From: SUG1106 sp051883095
GTDB taxonomy: Bacteria > Bacillota > Clostridia > Peptostreptococcales > Anaerovoracaceae
Direction of reading: 5' to 3'
NCBI GenBank assembly: GCA_051883095.1
Contig: JBJETB010000090.1
Span: forward strand, 1-64,000
DNA length: 64,000 nt
Below are positions 28,522 through 36,949 of the stretch, in pieces. Every line of letters begins with the position of its first letter. The first letter of the stretch is position 1. The position numbers and the translations under genes were made by a program. The notes under the pieces are model-generated. The model was not told where the DNA came from. It did no database searches and saw only the letters and a list, made by a program, of their open reading frames with translations.

Positions 28522-29439
28522 TTAAATAAAGAATGAGAATGCTGCAGCCAGAATACCTGCAATAAGGCCGTGGGTAAGCTTTATCTGAAGTATGGTTCCA
28601 AGACCAATTCCCGAACCTGCCGCCATAGACACGGACTGCCCGATTACAGAAAGCCCTCCGAAAGAAATTATGAATGCCGTAAGGGCAGTTTTTAGTGCGA
28701 TGGTGATATTGCAGATTCCAATCATATTTGCACCTACGGTCATCTCGATTATTCCCTTTGCAAAAGCCGACCAGGGCTCTCCCGGCAGGAGTGCGAATAC
28801 ACCTATGCTGTCCATAAGCTCCATGCCGATCATGAAAAGAATCAGATAAGCCAGAATTACCGCCATAGCCTTGAATCCGGCGATTATGGAGGCTGTGAAA
28901 CTGTCCATATATGAATTTCGCTGTAGGTTCGTAATGCCGCCGGTATTGTCTCTTATATTTCTTTTAGTGCTCCTGCCGCCCTGATACCTGTATATAAAGC
29001 CGTTGAGAAATGCACCTATATAATGAGCAGCCGCTGCGATAACTGCCGCTCTGGTATTTCCCAGAAAAGCCCCTACAGTTCCTATGATAAAAGCCGGGCC
29101 TGTAACAAGAGAATAACTGAGTACATGCCTGCCCTCTTCACGTGACATGCAGCCAGATGCCGTCAGATCACCCACTATCTTCGCGCCCATAGGATATCCG
29201 GACATAACTGCCATGGCAAACGGATATATCTGCAGGGGCAGTCTTTCCGGATTTCCCACCCTTTTGATAAAGTCTGCGAAAATAAAAAAGGGCAGCAGAA
29301 TCGGCACGATGGAGTTGGCCCAGATGACTATTGCAGTCTTCGAGCCCGACTCGGTCACCGCCGGAAATACTACCATTGCAGCTGCAAAACAAAGAGACGC
29401 AGCCATTATTAGTTTGTTTTCAAAATTCTTCGCTTTCAT
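28522..29439 (-). CDS. ylbJ: Sporulation integral membrane protein YlbJ
   Basis: 305 residues, about seven to eight membrane spans, with the YlbJ/nucleoside-gate pattern (IVPILLPFFIFADF, MSGYPMGAKIVGDLTASG, LVTGPAFIIGTVGAFLGN). In Bacillus YlbJ is a mother-cell sporulation protein under sigma-E. It is followed on the same strand by tmcAL, as in other Clostridia. Confidence 0.88.
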   Translation of the reverse strand: MKAKNFENKLIMAASLCFAAAMVVFPAVTESGSKTAIVIWANSIVPILLPFFIFADFIKRVGNPERLPLQIYPFAMAVMSGYPMGAKIVGDLTASGCMSREEGRHVLSYSLVTGPAFIIGTVGAFLGNTRAAVIAAAAHYIGAFLNGFIYRYQGGRSTKRNIRDNTGGITNLQRNSYMDSFTASIIAGFKAMAVILAYLILFMIGMELMDSIGVFALLPGEPWSAFAKGIIEMTVGANMIGICNITIALKTALTAFIISFGGLSVIGQSVSMAAGSGIGLGTILQIKLTHGLIAGILAAAFSFFI

Positions 29440-29489
29440 ACTAAAGTGTATGCTGCGCCGAAGGTTTTAGCACTTAGTCATGTTTTACG

Positions 29490-29530
29490 ATGTTGGCAAA
29501 AAAACATGTAAGCAGTTATTTTGCCAACAT
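29490..29530. repeat. Single 41-bp inverted-repeat unit (island D)
   Basis: ATGTTGGCAAAA (29490-29501) and its perfect reverse complement TTTTGCCAACAT (29519-29530) bound a 17-bp middle. The unit is 41 bp long, the same length as the units of the three four-unit islands, and its outer bases (ATGTTG) match theirs. It sits between the small Cys-rich gene and ylbJ on the minus strand. There is no T run, so a terminator is unlikely. Confidence 0.7.
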
Positions 29531-29559
29531 TGTTAAATATGTTTCATTTACCCCGGTGC

Positions 29560-29730
29560 CTAGAACAGTCCTCCGAAAAGTCCGCCCTTGTTGTCTCCGC
29601 AGAAAATGCAGAAAATTATTATCAGCAGAATCAGAAGCCAGATATTGCTGCCGTTGTCGTTATCGTCGCAGCAGCGAGGCTCGCAGCACCTTGGTTCGCA
29701 GCAATCGCCGAACCTTCTGTCGTCACCCAT
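29560..29730 (-). CDS. Cys-rich small membrane peptide, 56 residues
   Basis: Starts at ATG 29730 with GGAGGT 7 bp upstream and ends at TAG. The N-terminal third is charged and Cys-rich, with the tandem motif CCEPRCCEPRCC (10-21). One hydrophobic helix follows (about 30-43, IWLLILLIIIFCIF), then a Gly/Phe-rich tail (GGLFGGLF). It recalls the very small hydrophobic YjcZ-like sporulation peptides of Firmicutes but is not a clear match. The neighbour ylbJ is sporulation-linked. Too short for routine calling, yet the ribosome site, intact frame and composition support a real gene. Confidence 0.7.
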   Translation of the reverse strand: MGDDRRFGDCCEPRCCEPRCCDDNDNGSNIWLLILLIIIFCIFCGDNKGGLFGGLF

Positions 29731-29787
29731 AAAAAAACCTCCATAGCTTTTTTACCATACTATGCAGGTCTTCTGTTCTTTGTGAAA

Positions 29788-30318
29788 TTAATCCTCTGCC
29801 GCCAGCATGTCTCCGAAGGAAACGATGTATTCGTCCAGGGGATAATCGCTGCACTCTGAAAAATCATACTGATACTTTTCTCCGCCCAGGGCTTCCATAC
29901 GTGCGCACACCAGGGCATCCCTGAGGGTCATTTTCTCTTCATCAGCTGTACCCAGATCAGTGAGAAAAACCCTGCTGTCCACGGAGTACCATCTTCTGAA
30001 TCTTTCCAGTTCATCGGCCAGTTTTGTTACAGTAGTCTCATCATCGCAGCTTTTGGACATCCCCGCCAGTGACCTTCTCACATTGTCAAAAATGGTGTAA
30101 AGCTCCGTCTCACTTTCAGGCAGGAAATCTGATATTTCCTCAAAATAATCACCTATGAGCTGTGCCAGAGTCCCTTTGTCGGCTTCCTTCACCAGTTCTG
30201 CCACATCCTCGTACTCAGGCTCATCCTCGCATTCGAGAAAAGCCGCCAGATTTTCAAAATACTGAAAATCCTCCGGGCTGTCTATATCAAGAATCTCATA
30301 AAATTCTGCTTTGGTCAT
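29788..30318 (-). CDS. Acidic protein of unknown function
   Basis: 176 residues, strongly acidic and probably all-helical (EFYEILDIDSPEDFQYFENLA, LVKEADKGTLAQLIGDYFEEI, LRDALVCARMEALGGEKYQYDF). No signal peptide, membrane helix or metal motif is seen. Shine-Dalgarno AGGAGG before the ATG and good codon usage support a real gene. It starts 18 bp after murI on the same strand. I do not recognise a family. Confidence 0.8.
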   Translation of the reverse strand: MTKAEFYEILDIDSPEDFQYFENLAAFLECEDEPEYEDVAELVKEADKGTLAQLIGDYFEEISDFLPESETELYTIFDNVRRSLAGMSKSCDDETTVTKLADELERFRRWYSVDSRVFLTDLGTADEEKMTLRDALVCARMEALGGEKYQYDFSECSDYPLDEYIVSFGDMLAAED

Positions 30319-30336
30319 TTCATTCCTCCTGAATTA

Positions 30337-31149
30337 TTAAAGGTCAAGATTTTTAAATTTTAAAATAAGGTCCGATTTCTCCGTTTCCAGCACCTTCTGA
30401 ATCATGTTTACGAAGTTTTCCGAAAGGTCGCTGGCATAGAATATGTTTTCACGGTCGTTTTCCGCTGCCAGCATATCCTTCTCAGTCAGTATATCCTTAA
30501 TACGGGAAATTATTTCGTATGACGGGTTAATAATTCTCAGCTGCGGATATATGTTCTGAATGTTTTTCCTGATTATCGGATAATGTGTGCATCCCAGCAC
30601 CAGCGTATCGATGCTGTTCTCACTTATGAAATCATCAAGATAATATTTGATTGTCAGATTCATTATCTCATTGTCTATAATGCCCTCTTCTATAAGGGGC
30701 ACGAAAGCCGGAGTGGCTTTGCTGAAAACCTTCAGATACGGATTCTGTTCCTTTATCATTCTGTTGTAGTCATCGCTGGCTATTGTAACCTTGGTGGCAA
30801 TTACCCCGATTCTGCTGAATTCGTCACAGCAAGATGCAACCTTAACCGCCGCAGGCTTTATTATTCCCACTATTGGTATGTCAGGGAAACGCTGACGAAG
30901 CTCATCCAGGCAAGTTGCAGTTATGGTATTGCATGCAATAACCATCATTTTAACATCTTTTGATGCCAGGAAATCCGCAATCTGAGCAGCATAATGACGT
31001 ATAGTGGATACCGCCTTGGAGCCGTAAGGTGTCCTGGCAGTATCGCCGAAATATATAACTCTCTCCTGAGGGAGCTCCGAAAAAAGATTTGGGATGCAGG
31101 TCAGTCCCCCAAGTCCCGAATCAAAGAAGCCTATAGGTCTGTTATCCAT
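30337..31149 (-). CDS. murI: Glutamate racemase
   Basis: 270 residues with the two catalytic cysteine motifs VIACNTITA and LGCTHYP and the N-terminal DSGLGGLT. It supplies D-glutamate for peptidoglycan. Divergent from pepF; the 483-bp gap between them holds island A. No convincing promoter was found close upstream. Confidence 0.95.
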   Translation of the reverse strand: MDNRPIGFFDSGLGGLTCIPNLFSELPQERVIYFGDTARTPYGSKAVSTIRHYAAQIADFLASKDVKMMVIACNTITATCLDELRQRFPDIPIVGIIKPAAVKVASCCDEFSRIGVIATKVTIASDDYNRMIKEQNPYLKVFSKATPAFVPLIEEGIIDNEIMNLTIKYYLDDFISENSIDTLVLGCTHYPIIRKNIQNIYPQLRIINPSYEIISRIKDILTEKDMLAAENDRENIFYASDLSENFVNMIQKVLETEKSDLILKFKNLDL

Positions 31150-31234
31150 ATTATTATTTCCTTTTTGCTTTTGGATGGGTACTTTGCCTTTACCTGACCA
31201 GGCGACAACCGCCTGCCGACTTCAGTAACTGCAA

Positions 31235-31503
31235 ATGTTGTACGAATTAAAGAAAATACGGTTTTCATACAACATAACGCCTTTTTCAACACTATTGTGA
31301 ACCGGATCAGAACCGTAATGTTGTATAATTTATTGAGATTTGAACTATTATACAACGTAATTGTGTATTGCGTTGTATTTATTTGGGCAAAACGAAAATT
31401 TTTACAACATTCTTGGTATCAACTTAGTGATATCCGGCAAAAGCACCCCTGTTTCGTGCTGCATGTTGTATGAAACATCGAATTTAATGATTCCATACAA
31501 CGT
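31235..31503. repeat. Island A: four phased 41-bp inverted-repeat units
   Basis: Fills most of the murI-pepF divergent gap (31150-31632). Units: 31235-31275, 31318-31358, 31370-31410 and 31463-31503, each exactly 41 bp. The eight half-sites, read inward, agree with RYGTTGTATRAA; the core GTTGTA is present in all eight. Core centres are 31, 52, 31, 21, 31, 62 and 31 bp apart. Gaps between units (42, 11, 52 bp) have no shared sequence that I can see. The rest of the gap holds a small AGGCG/CGCCT hairpin near 31199 and the pepF leader. Confidence 0.85.
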
Positions 31504-31567
31504 TGATTTTTTCTTTGTACAGTATACCACGGCGAAAAGAAAAATACCATATAAAAAAATATACAGG

Positions 31568-31596
31568 TTATATTCCAGGCTAAAATGTGGTACAAT
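31568..31596 (+). promoter_or_regulatory. Possible pepF promoter
   Basis: -10 TACAAT (31591-31596) with a weak -35 TTATAT (31568-31573) at 17-bp spacing, about 37 bp before the pepF ATG. It lies outside island A. Confidence 0.4.
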
Positions 31597-31632
31597 TATC
31601 CTATTACTAAAAAACAACAATCGGAGGGGAAA

Positions 31633-33453
31633 ATGTCAGATAACAACAGCACAAACAACAATAAAGCTTTGAAACAGCGCGATCAGATCGCAAAAGAATA
31701 TAAATGGGACATCGAGGCCATGTATCCTGACGAAACACAGTGGGATAAGGATGTGGCCGACAGCGTTAAAGCTGCAGAAGAATTCAAAAGGTTTGAAGGC
31801 AGAATAACGGAAAGCGCAGATACCCTTTATGAGGCTCTCGCCGAAAAGGATGATATCTGGCAGAAGCTGGAGCACGCTTACGTATATGCTGCCATGAGAA
31901 AGGATGAGGACAACAGAGTCACTAAATATCAGACCATGGACGACAAGTGCGGCAGCGCTCTTGCCAAGGCGTCGGCAGCCATGTCTTTCTTCGCGCCTGA
32001 GCTCCTTGCTGCACCTGAAGAGAAGATTCTTTCCTTCATAGATGAAAACCCGAAACTCAAGCAGTACGAATTTGTCCTCAAGGATGCTCTCAGGGAGAAA
32101 AAGCACGTTCTCACAGCGGCAGAGGAAAACATTCTGGCACAGCTCAGTGAAGTTACAGGCGCTACCAATGACGTCTTCAAGATGCTTAACAATGCAGATC
32201 TTAACTTCGGTACTATAGTTGACGAGGACGGAGATACGGTAAACCTGACTCACGGAAACTATATCACCTTCATGGAAAGCCACGACCGCAATGTCCGTAA
32301 GGCTGCATTTACCAACATGTACGAGGCATATAAAGCACTCATCAACACCATCGCGGTAAACTACAACTATAACACTAAGAACGACGTGGTTTCCGCACGC
32401 ATCAGAAAATACAGCTCGGCACGCCAGGCTGCCCTTTCCGGCGGCAATATCCCTGAAGAAGTGTACGACAACCTCATCGAAGTCGTAAACGAATACCTGC
32501 CTGTGCTTCACAGATACATCGAACTCCGCAAAAAAGTTCTGGGAGTTGACCAACTCAAGATGTATGATGTCTATGTACCTCTGGTGCAGCTTCCAAAAAA
32601 GGATATTCCTTATGAAGAAGCCCTTAAAATGATGCAGGAAGGGCTTGCACCTCTCGGCAAGGAATATCTGGCTCAGGTAGACCGCGGTACAAAAGAAGGC
32701 TGGATTGACGTATACGAAAATCAGGGCAAGACCAGCGGCGCATACAGCTTCGGCTCATACGACAGCAAGCCGTATATCCTGCTCAACTACACAAACACCC
32801 TTAAGGACGTATTCACCATAGTACATGAGATGGGCCACTCCATGCACTCATATTACACACGCAAAACCCAGCCTTTTACCTACGGGGACCACTCCATCTT
32901 CACAGCAGAGGTTGCTTCCACAGTAAACGAATCCCTGCTCATGCAGCACCTTCTTGCTACAGAAACCGACCCTGAGATGAAAAAGTACCTGATAAACTAC
33001 TATATAGAAGAATTCAGAACCACCCTTTTCCGTCAGACCATGTTCGCAGAGTTCGAACTGGCATCCCACAGAGAGGTTGAAGCAGGCGGAGTGCTGACAG
33101 CAGAGTGGCTTTGCGAAACCTATGATGCGCTTAATAAAAAATATTTCGGCCCTGCCCTCGCTGAAGACGAATATATTAAGTATGAATGGGCCAGAATTCC
33201 TCACTTCTACAGAGGTTTCTACGTATATCAGTATGCCACAGGCTACTCTGCAGCAACAGCTATTTCAAAGAAAATTCTCACAGAAGGTCCTCAGGCCCGC
33301 GACAACTATATTGAATTCCTCAAGAGCGGTTCCTCCGACTACCCTGTTGAACTTCTTAAAATCGCAGGTGTAGACATGTCCGGTCCTGAACCTATAAGAA
33401 TGGCTATGGAAACATTCAAGAGTCTCGTTGACGAACTGGAGAAAATGCTGTAA
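31633..33453 (+). CDS. pepF: Oligoendopeptidase F (M3B family)
   Basis: 606 residues. The zinc motif is H398-E-M-G-H402 in IVHEMGHSMHSYYT, with the downstream glutamate in the HSIFTAEVASTVNE stretch. Cytoplasmic endopeptidase of short peptides. The ATG at 31633 follows GGAGGGG closely; the longer reading from 31585 has no ribosome site. nadK follows at 40 bp. Confidence 0.96.
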   Translation: MSDNNSTNNNKALKQRDQIAKEYKWDIEAMYPDETQWDKDVADSVKAAEEFKRFEGRITESADTLYEALAEKDDIWQKLEHAYVYAAMRKDEDNRVTKYQTMDDKCGSALAKASAAMSFFAPELLAAPEEKILSFIDENPKLKQYEFVLKDALREKKHVLTAAEENILAQLSEVTGATNDVFKMLNNADLNFGTIVDEDGDTVNLTHGNYITFMESHDRNVRKAAFTNMYEAYKALINTIAVNYNYNTKNDVVSARIRKYSSARQAALSGGNIPEEVYDNLIEVVNEYLPVLHRYIELRKKVLGVDQLKMYDVYVPLVQLPKKDIPYEEALKMMQEGLAPLGKEYLAQVDRGTKEGWIDVYENQGKTSGAYSFGSYDSKPYILLNYTNTLKDVFTIVHEMGHSMHSYYTRKTQPFTYGDHSIFTAEVASTVNESLLMQHLLATETDPEMKKYLINYYIEEFRTTLFRQTMFAEFELASHREVEAGGVLTAEWLCETYDALNKKYFGPALAEDEYIKYEWARIPHFYRGFYVYQYATGYSAATAISKKILTEGPQARDNYIEFLKSGSSDYPVELLKIAGVDMSGPEPIRMAMETFKSLVDELEKML

Positions 33454-33493
33454 TATCAATCTCAAAGGGAAATTTGCGGAGGCAATTTACGAA

Positions 33494-34297
33494 ATGGAAA
33501 ACAAGAAGATCTATATTCACGCAAACGTTACAGAAATGTCTAAGAAAATAGAAAAGACTCTGAGAAGCAAGCTGGTCAAGTCAGGCCTCAGGGTCTTTGA
33601 AGAACTCACAGATGACACGGAACTCATAGTATGTATCGGCGGCGACGGCACTCTCCTCTATCTCATGCAGGAAAACGATTTTCCAAGCACACCTGTTGTT
33701 GGCATAAACACCGGTCATCTGGGTTTCTTTCAGGAAATACCTCCGGAAAAAATCGACGATTTCATCTTTAAATACAATCAGGGGCAATACACCGTCCAGT
33801 CTTTCAGCACTGTGATGGCTACGGTTGAAACGGGACGCGGCAGCTTTACCCATACGGCACTTAATGAGATTGCCGTCAAAGGAGAAGTCACCTATCCGGT
33901 TCACCTGAACATTTCCATCAATGAATCCTTTATTGAAAGGTTCAGCGGCGACGGCATTTGTGTTGCCACACCTGCAGGAAGTACAGCATATAACTATTCC
34001 CTGGGCGGCAGCATAGTTGACCCCGGCCTGGACCTGCTTCAGGTGACACCTATCGCACCGATGAAAAGCATCGCATATCGTTCATTTACATCGAGTCTGG
34101 TGCTGCCTCCTGACGGTAAACTTAATGTAATTCCGTGCGACGAAAGTGACAGGAAGCTCAATGTGGTGTTTGACGGCAGACTTGCATCCTACGAAGACGT
34201 TGAGTCCATCACCATGGAACTGTCCTCACGCAAAGTAAACCTGGTAAGGTTCGATGACTCTAATTTCTGGGACAAGGTCAAGGACAAGTTTCTTTAG
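33494..34297 (+). CDS. nadK: NAD kinase
   Basis: 267 residues with VCIGGDGTLLYLM (GGDGT motif), NTGHLGFFQEI, the LNEIAVKG region and TPAGSTAYNYSLGGSIV. It phosphorylates NAD to NADP. The start at 33494 (MENKKIYIH) matches family length; GGAGG lies 11 bp upstream, somewhat far. Probably co-transcribed with pepF and the following RluA-family gene. Confidence 0.93.
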   Translation: MENKKIYIHANVTEMSKKIEKTLRSKLVKSGLRVFEELTDDTELIVCIGGDGTLLYLMQENDFPSTPVVGINTGHLGFFQEIPPEKIDDFIFKYNQGQYTVQSFSTVMATVETGRGSFTHTALNEIAVKGEVTYPVHLNISINESFIERFSGDGICVATPAGSTAYNYSLGGSIVDPGLDLLQVTPIAPMKSIAYRSFTSSLVLPPDGKLNVIPCDESDRKLNVVFDGRLASYEDVESITMELSSRKVNLVRFDDSNFWDKVKDKFL

Positions 34298-34338
34298 GAA
34301 TACGGCTGCTGAAGCCTCAATACATGAAAGGTAAACTA

Positions 34339-35322
34339 ATGGCAGAATTTACATACAAGGTAAAAGAAAGTGACAGGGAGCTCTCCATAAAGGAGCTCCT
34401 TTCCCGTAACTTTGGTTTCTCGTCACGATTTATGACTAAACTGAAACAGAACAGACTTATATTTCTAAACGGGGAAAGTATGCCCGGCTGGGTACAGCCT
34501 GATCCCGGTGACATCATAACGGTGCACACACCTGATGAAACCAGCGATTTTCCTCCTGAGGACATTCCGATATCCGTCGTTTACGAGGATAAAGACCTGC
34601 TTGTCATAAACAAGCAGCCCGGCGTGGTCGTACACCCTACCAAGGGAAAACCTTGTCACACCATAGCCAACGGCATCATGAAAAAAATGCTGGATGAAGG
34701 AGAAAGCTACAAGATACGTTTTGTCAACAGGCTGGACATGAACACCTCCGGCCTGCTTATTGTAGCTAAAAACAGCTATGCCCAGGACCATCTGACCAAG
34801 CAGATGAAATCTGACCATATCCAGAAAAAATACAAGGCAATAGTCAGCGGCGTAATCGCTGAGGACAGCGGCACCATCGACCTTCCTCTCGGCCGTCCCG
34901 ACCCCAGCGAGGTAGAAAGATGGGTCATGCCTGTTGAAGAAGGCGGCTACCCTTCAGTCACTCACTTTAAGGTCCTGGAAAGATTCCCCGCTAACACTCT
35001 GGTTGAGCTGCAGCTTGAAACAGGCCGTACTCATCAGATAAGAATACACCTGGCATATATCGGTCATCCCATCGAAGGAGACCATCTCTACTGCCACGGA
35101 GACCCTTTCGAATACCGTCGCATCCACGGCGATCCCCGCCCCCCTCTGGACGGCACTCCGGGTCCCAGGATGGAAACCAATCCTGAAATCGTATCTGATA
35201 TCATTGACCGTCAGGCACTCCACGCATTTTCCCTCACCTTTATACATCCTGTAACTGGGGAAAAGCTCCATCTGGAGGCACCGCTTCCTGACGATATGGA
35301 ACAAGCTCTGGCCAGACTTTAA
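34339..35322 (+). CDS. RluA-family pseudouridine synthase
   Basis: 327 residues: an N-terminal S4-like segment (about 15-65) then the RluA catalytic domain with the aspartate motif NRLDMNTSGLL, LETGRTHQIRIHLAYIGHPI and a typical C-terminus. Close to RluD in plan, but the target uridine cannot be told. Start at 34339 follows AAAGG by 7 bp. Its stop codon abuts the stop of the MurE-like gene on the other strand with no base between. Confidence 0.92.
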   Translation: MAEFTYKVKESDRELSIKELLSRNFGFSSRFMTKLKQNRLIFLNGESMPGWVQPDPGDIITVHTPDETSDFPPEDIPISVVYEDKDLLVINKQPGVVVHPTKGKPCHTIANGIMKKMLDEGESYKIRFVNRLDMNTSGLLIVAKNSYAQDHLTKQMKSDHIQKKYKAIVSGVIAEDSGTIDLPLGRPDPSEVERWVMPVEEGGYPSVTHFKVLERFPANTLVELQLETGRTHQIRIHLAYIGHPIEGDHLYCHGDPFEYRRIHGDPRPPLDGTPGPRMETNPEIVSDIIDRQALHAFSLTFIHPVTGEKLHLEAPLPDDMEQALARL

Positions 35323-36846
35323 TTATCTGGCCTGCAGATACTTCTGCACTCTTTCGCCGTCGGTGGCGAATTCCACAAAGGTTGTGCCGCGCTTCACATA
35401 AGCGTCCGAACCGCAGCCTGCCAGTATGACTACACAGTTTTCAAGCTTTTCTGCCGTTTCAAGTGCAGCTCTCACCGCACAGTCCCTGTCTGTGATGATG
35501 CGGGCTTTTTCTTTGTGCTCTATGTTTTCCAGTATCTCATTGCAGATTTTGTTTACGTCCTCTTTGCCGGGGTCACGCTCGGTTATGACGATGAAATCTG
35601 CGTTTTTATCAGCTATCTCGCCTGCTTCCCTGCGGCGGTTGAATGCTTTGTCACCTACACAGCCGAAGAGGAAACCCACCTTCCGGTCGGGATAGTGATG
35701 ATGTACATAATTGAACAAAGCCTCATAGCTCATTTTGTTATGAGCGCAGTCTACAATTATGTCCACTGACTTTTCCGGAATGGTGTAAAGCTCCATGCGA
35801 CCTGCCACCTTGACCTGTTCAAGTCCCTGCCTGATTGTATCCACAGGAATGCCCATCTCAAGGGCTGCGGCTATTGCCATCAGCGCATTGGAAGCGTTGT
35901 AGGCTCCCCCTATATTTACAGTGAAACTTTCTTTGCAGGCTTTTCCGTCAGCATCAAAAGCTGCTTCAAGAATTATCTTTCCCGGAATCTCCTCAACCCT
36001 CAGTCCCCTCACATCTGCATCCTGTCCGAATCCGAAGGTCACAACCTTTTCACACTCCGACTGCGCGGCCTCCAGCACTCTGCCAAAGTACGCAGGATCC
36101 ATGTCCACATTTACGCATGCAATACGGCTCTGGCGGAAAATCTTCAGTTTGGACGTAAAATAGTCCTCCATGTCCTTATGCTCCGCTGCAGATATATGGT
36201 CCTCCGAGATATTCAGGAAGCCGCAGACCTCATAGTTAAGGTCCAGGGTTCTGTCATATTTTAATGCCTGTGATGAGACCTCCATTACCAGATAACGACA
36301 GTCATTCTTGACACAGCCGTCCAGTATCCGATGAAGCTCTATGGTTTCCGGAGTGGTCAGCTTGCGGGCCTTTTCACGATGCTCACCGTCATATGTGTAT
36401 ATACCTGAACTGAAGCCGATTTCCCTGCCGCGGTGGATATCAAGGATGGACTTCAACATGGTTGCCGTGGTTGATTTTCCCTTGGTTCCTGTAAGTCCAA
36501 CCAGCTTCAGTCCTTTGTCCCAGCTCCGGTCAAAATAAAAAGCAGATATTCTGGAGATAGCTTTTCGCATATCGCTGACAACGATGCGTGGAACGCTTCC
36601 GATACATTCTTTCTCTGCGAAATCCGGTGTGCACACATAGGCCGCAGCACCCTTTTCCAGCGCATCCTTAAGATACTGTTCTTTAAAATTGGCTCCTTTG
36701 CATATGAACAAAGTTCCTTCGCCGCAGAGTATGGAGTTATATGAAATATCCTTTATCTGAACATCTGCTGCTGTGTCTTCTGCACTGACCAGCAGTCCTT
36801 CCTTCCTGAGCATTCCTATATATTCTTCAAGTGTTTTAATTCTCAT
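35323..36846 (-). CDS. MurE-like UDP-MurNAc-tripeptide ligase, specificity uncertain
   Basis: 507 residues in three-domain Mur ligase order: N-terminal UDP-binding part, central ATP-binding GLTGTKGKSTTATML, SSQALKYDRTLDL and the C-terminal ligase domain. DAP-adding MurE proteins carry DNPR in the C-terminal domain; here the equivalent stretch reads ITERDPGKEDVNKI, so the third-position amino acid cannot be assumed to be meso-DAP. It lies alone, not in a dcw cluster, and may be a second MurE or a Lys/Orn-type enzyme. Confidence 0.82.
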   Translation of the reverse strand: MRIKTLEEYIGMLRKEGLLVSAEDTAADVQIKDISYNSILCGEGTLFICKGANFKEQYLKDALEKGAAAYVCTPDFAEKECIGSVPRIVVSDMRKAISRISAFYFDRSWDKGLKLVGLTGTKGKSTTATMLKSILDIHRGREIGFSSGIYTYDGEHREKARKLTTPETIELHRILDGCVKNDCRYLVMEVSSQALKYDRTLDLNYEVCGFLNISEDHISAAEHKDMEDYFTSKLKIFRQSRIACVNVDMDPAYFGRVLEAAQSECEKVVTFGFGQDADVRGLRVEEIPGKIILEAAFDADGKACKESFTVNIGGAYNASNALMAIAAALEMGIPVDTIRQGLEQVKVAGRMELYTIPEKSVDIIVDCAHNKMSYEALFNYVHHHYPDRKVGFLFGCVGDKAFNRRREAGEIADKNADFIVITERDPGKEDVNKICNEILENIEHKEKARIITDRDCAVRAALETAEKLENCVVILAGCGSDAYVKRGTTFVEFATDGERVQKYLQAR

Positions 36847-36866
36847 ATTATCTCTCCGTTTTCATA

Positions 36867-36894
36867 GCGGGCGGCAAGACTGGCATGCCGCCGC
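36867..36894 (-). other. GC-rich hairpin between the P-loop ATPase gene and murE-like
   Basis: Minus-strand GCGGCGGCA, a 9-nt loop, then TGCCGCCCGC; nine pairs with one bulge, no T run. It could be an RNA-processing or translation-control stem in the leader of the MurE-like gene, or a weak terminator of the gene upstream. Confidence 0.5.
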
Positions 36895-36949
36895 ACTTTC
36901 TTTTCTTTCATATAATAACACATTTCGTGCCTCTGATACAGTAAAACTT

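Noticed and set aside
31235..31503. Repeat islands as integron attC sites
   Set aside because: GTTGTAT does not fit the GTTRRRY core box, and no cassette-like genes lie between the units.
31636..32553. Long minus-strand open frame opposite pepF
   Set aside because: It is antisense to a complete, motif-bearing pepF; no ribosome site, and the translation has no recognisable domain.
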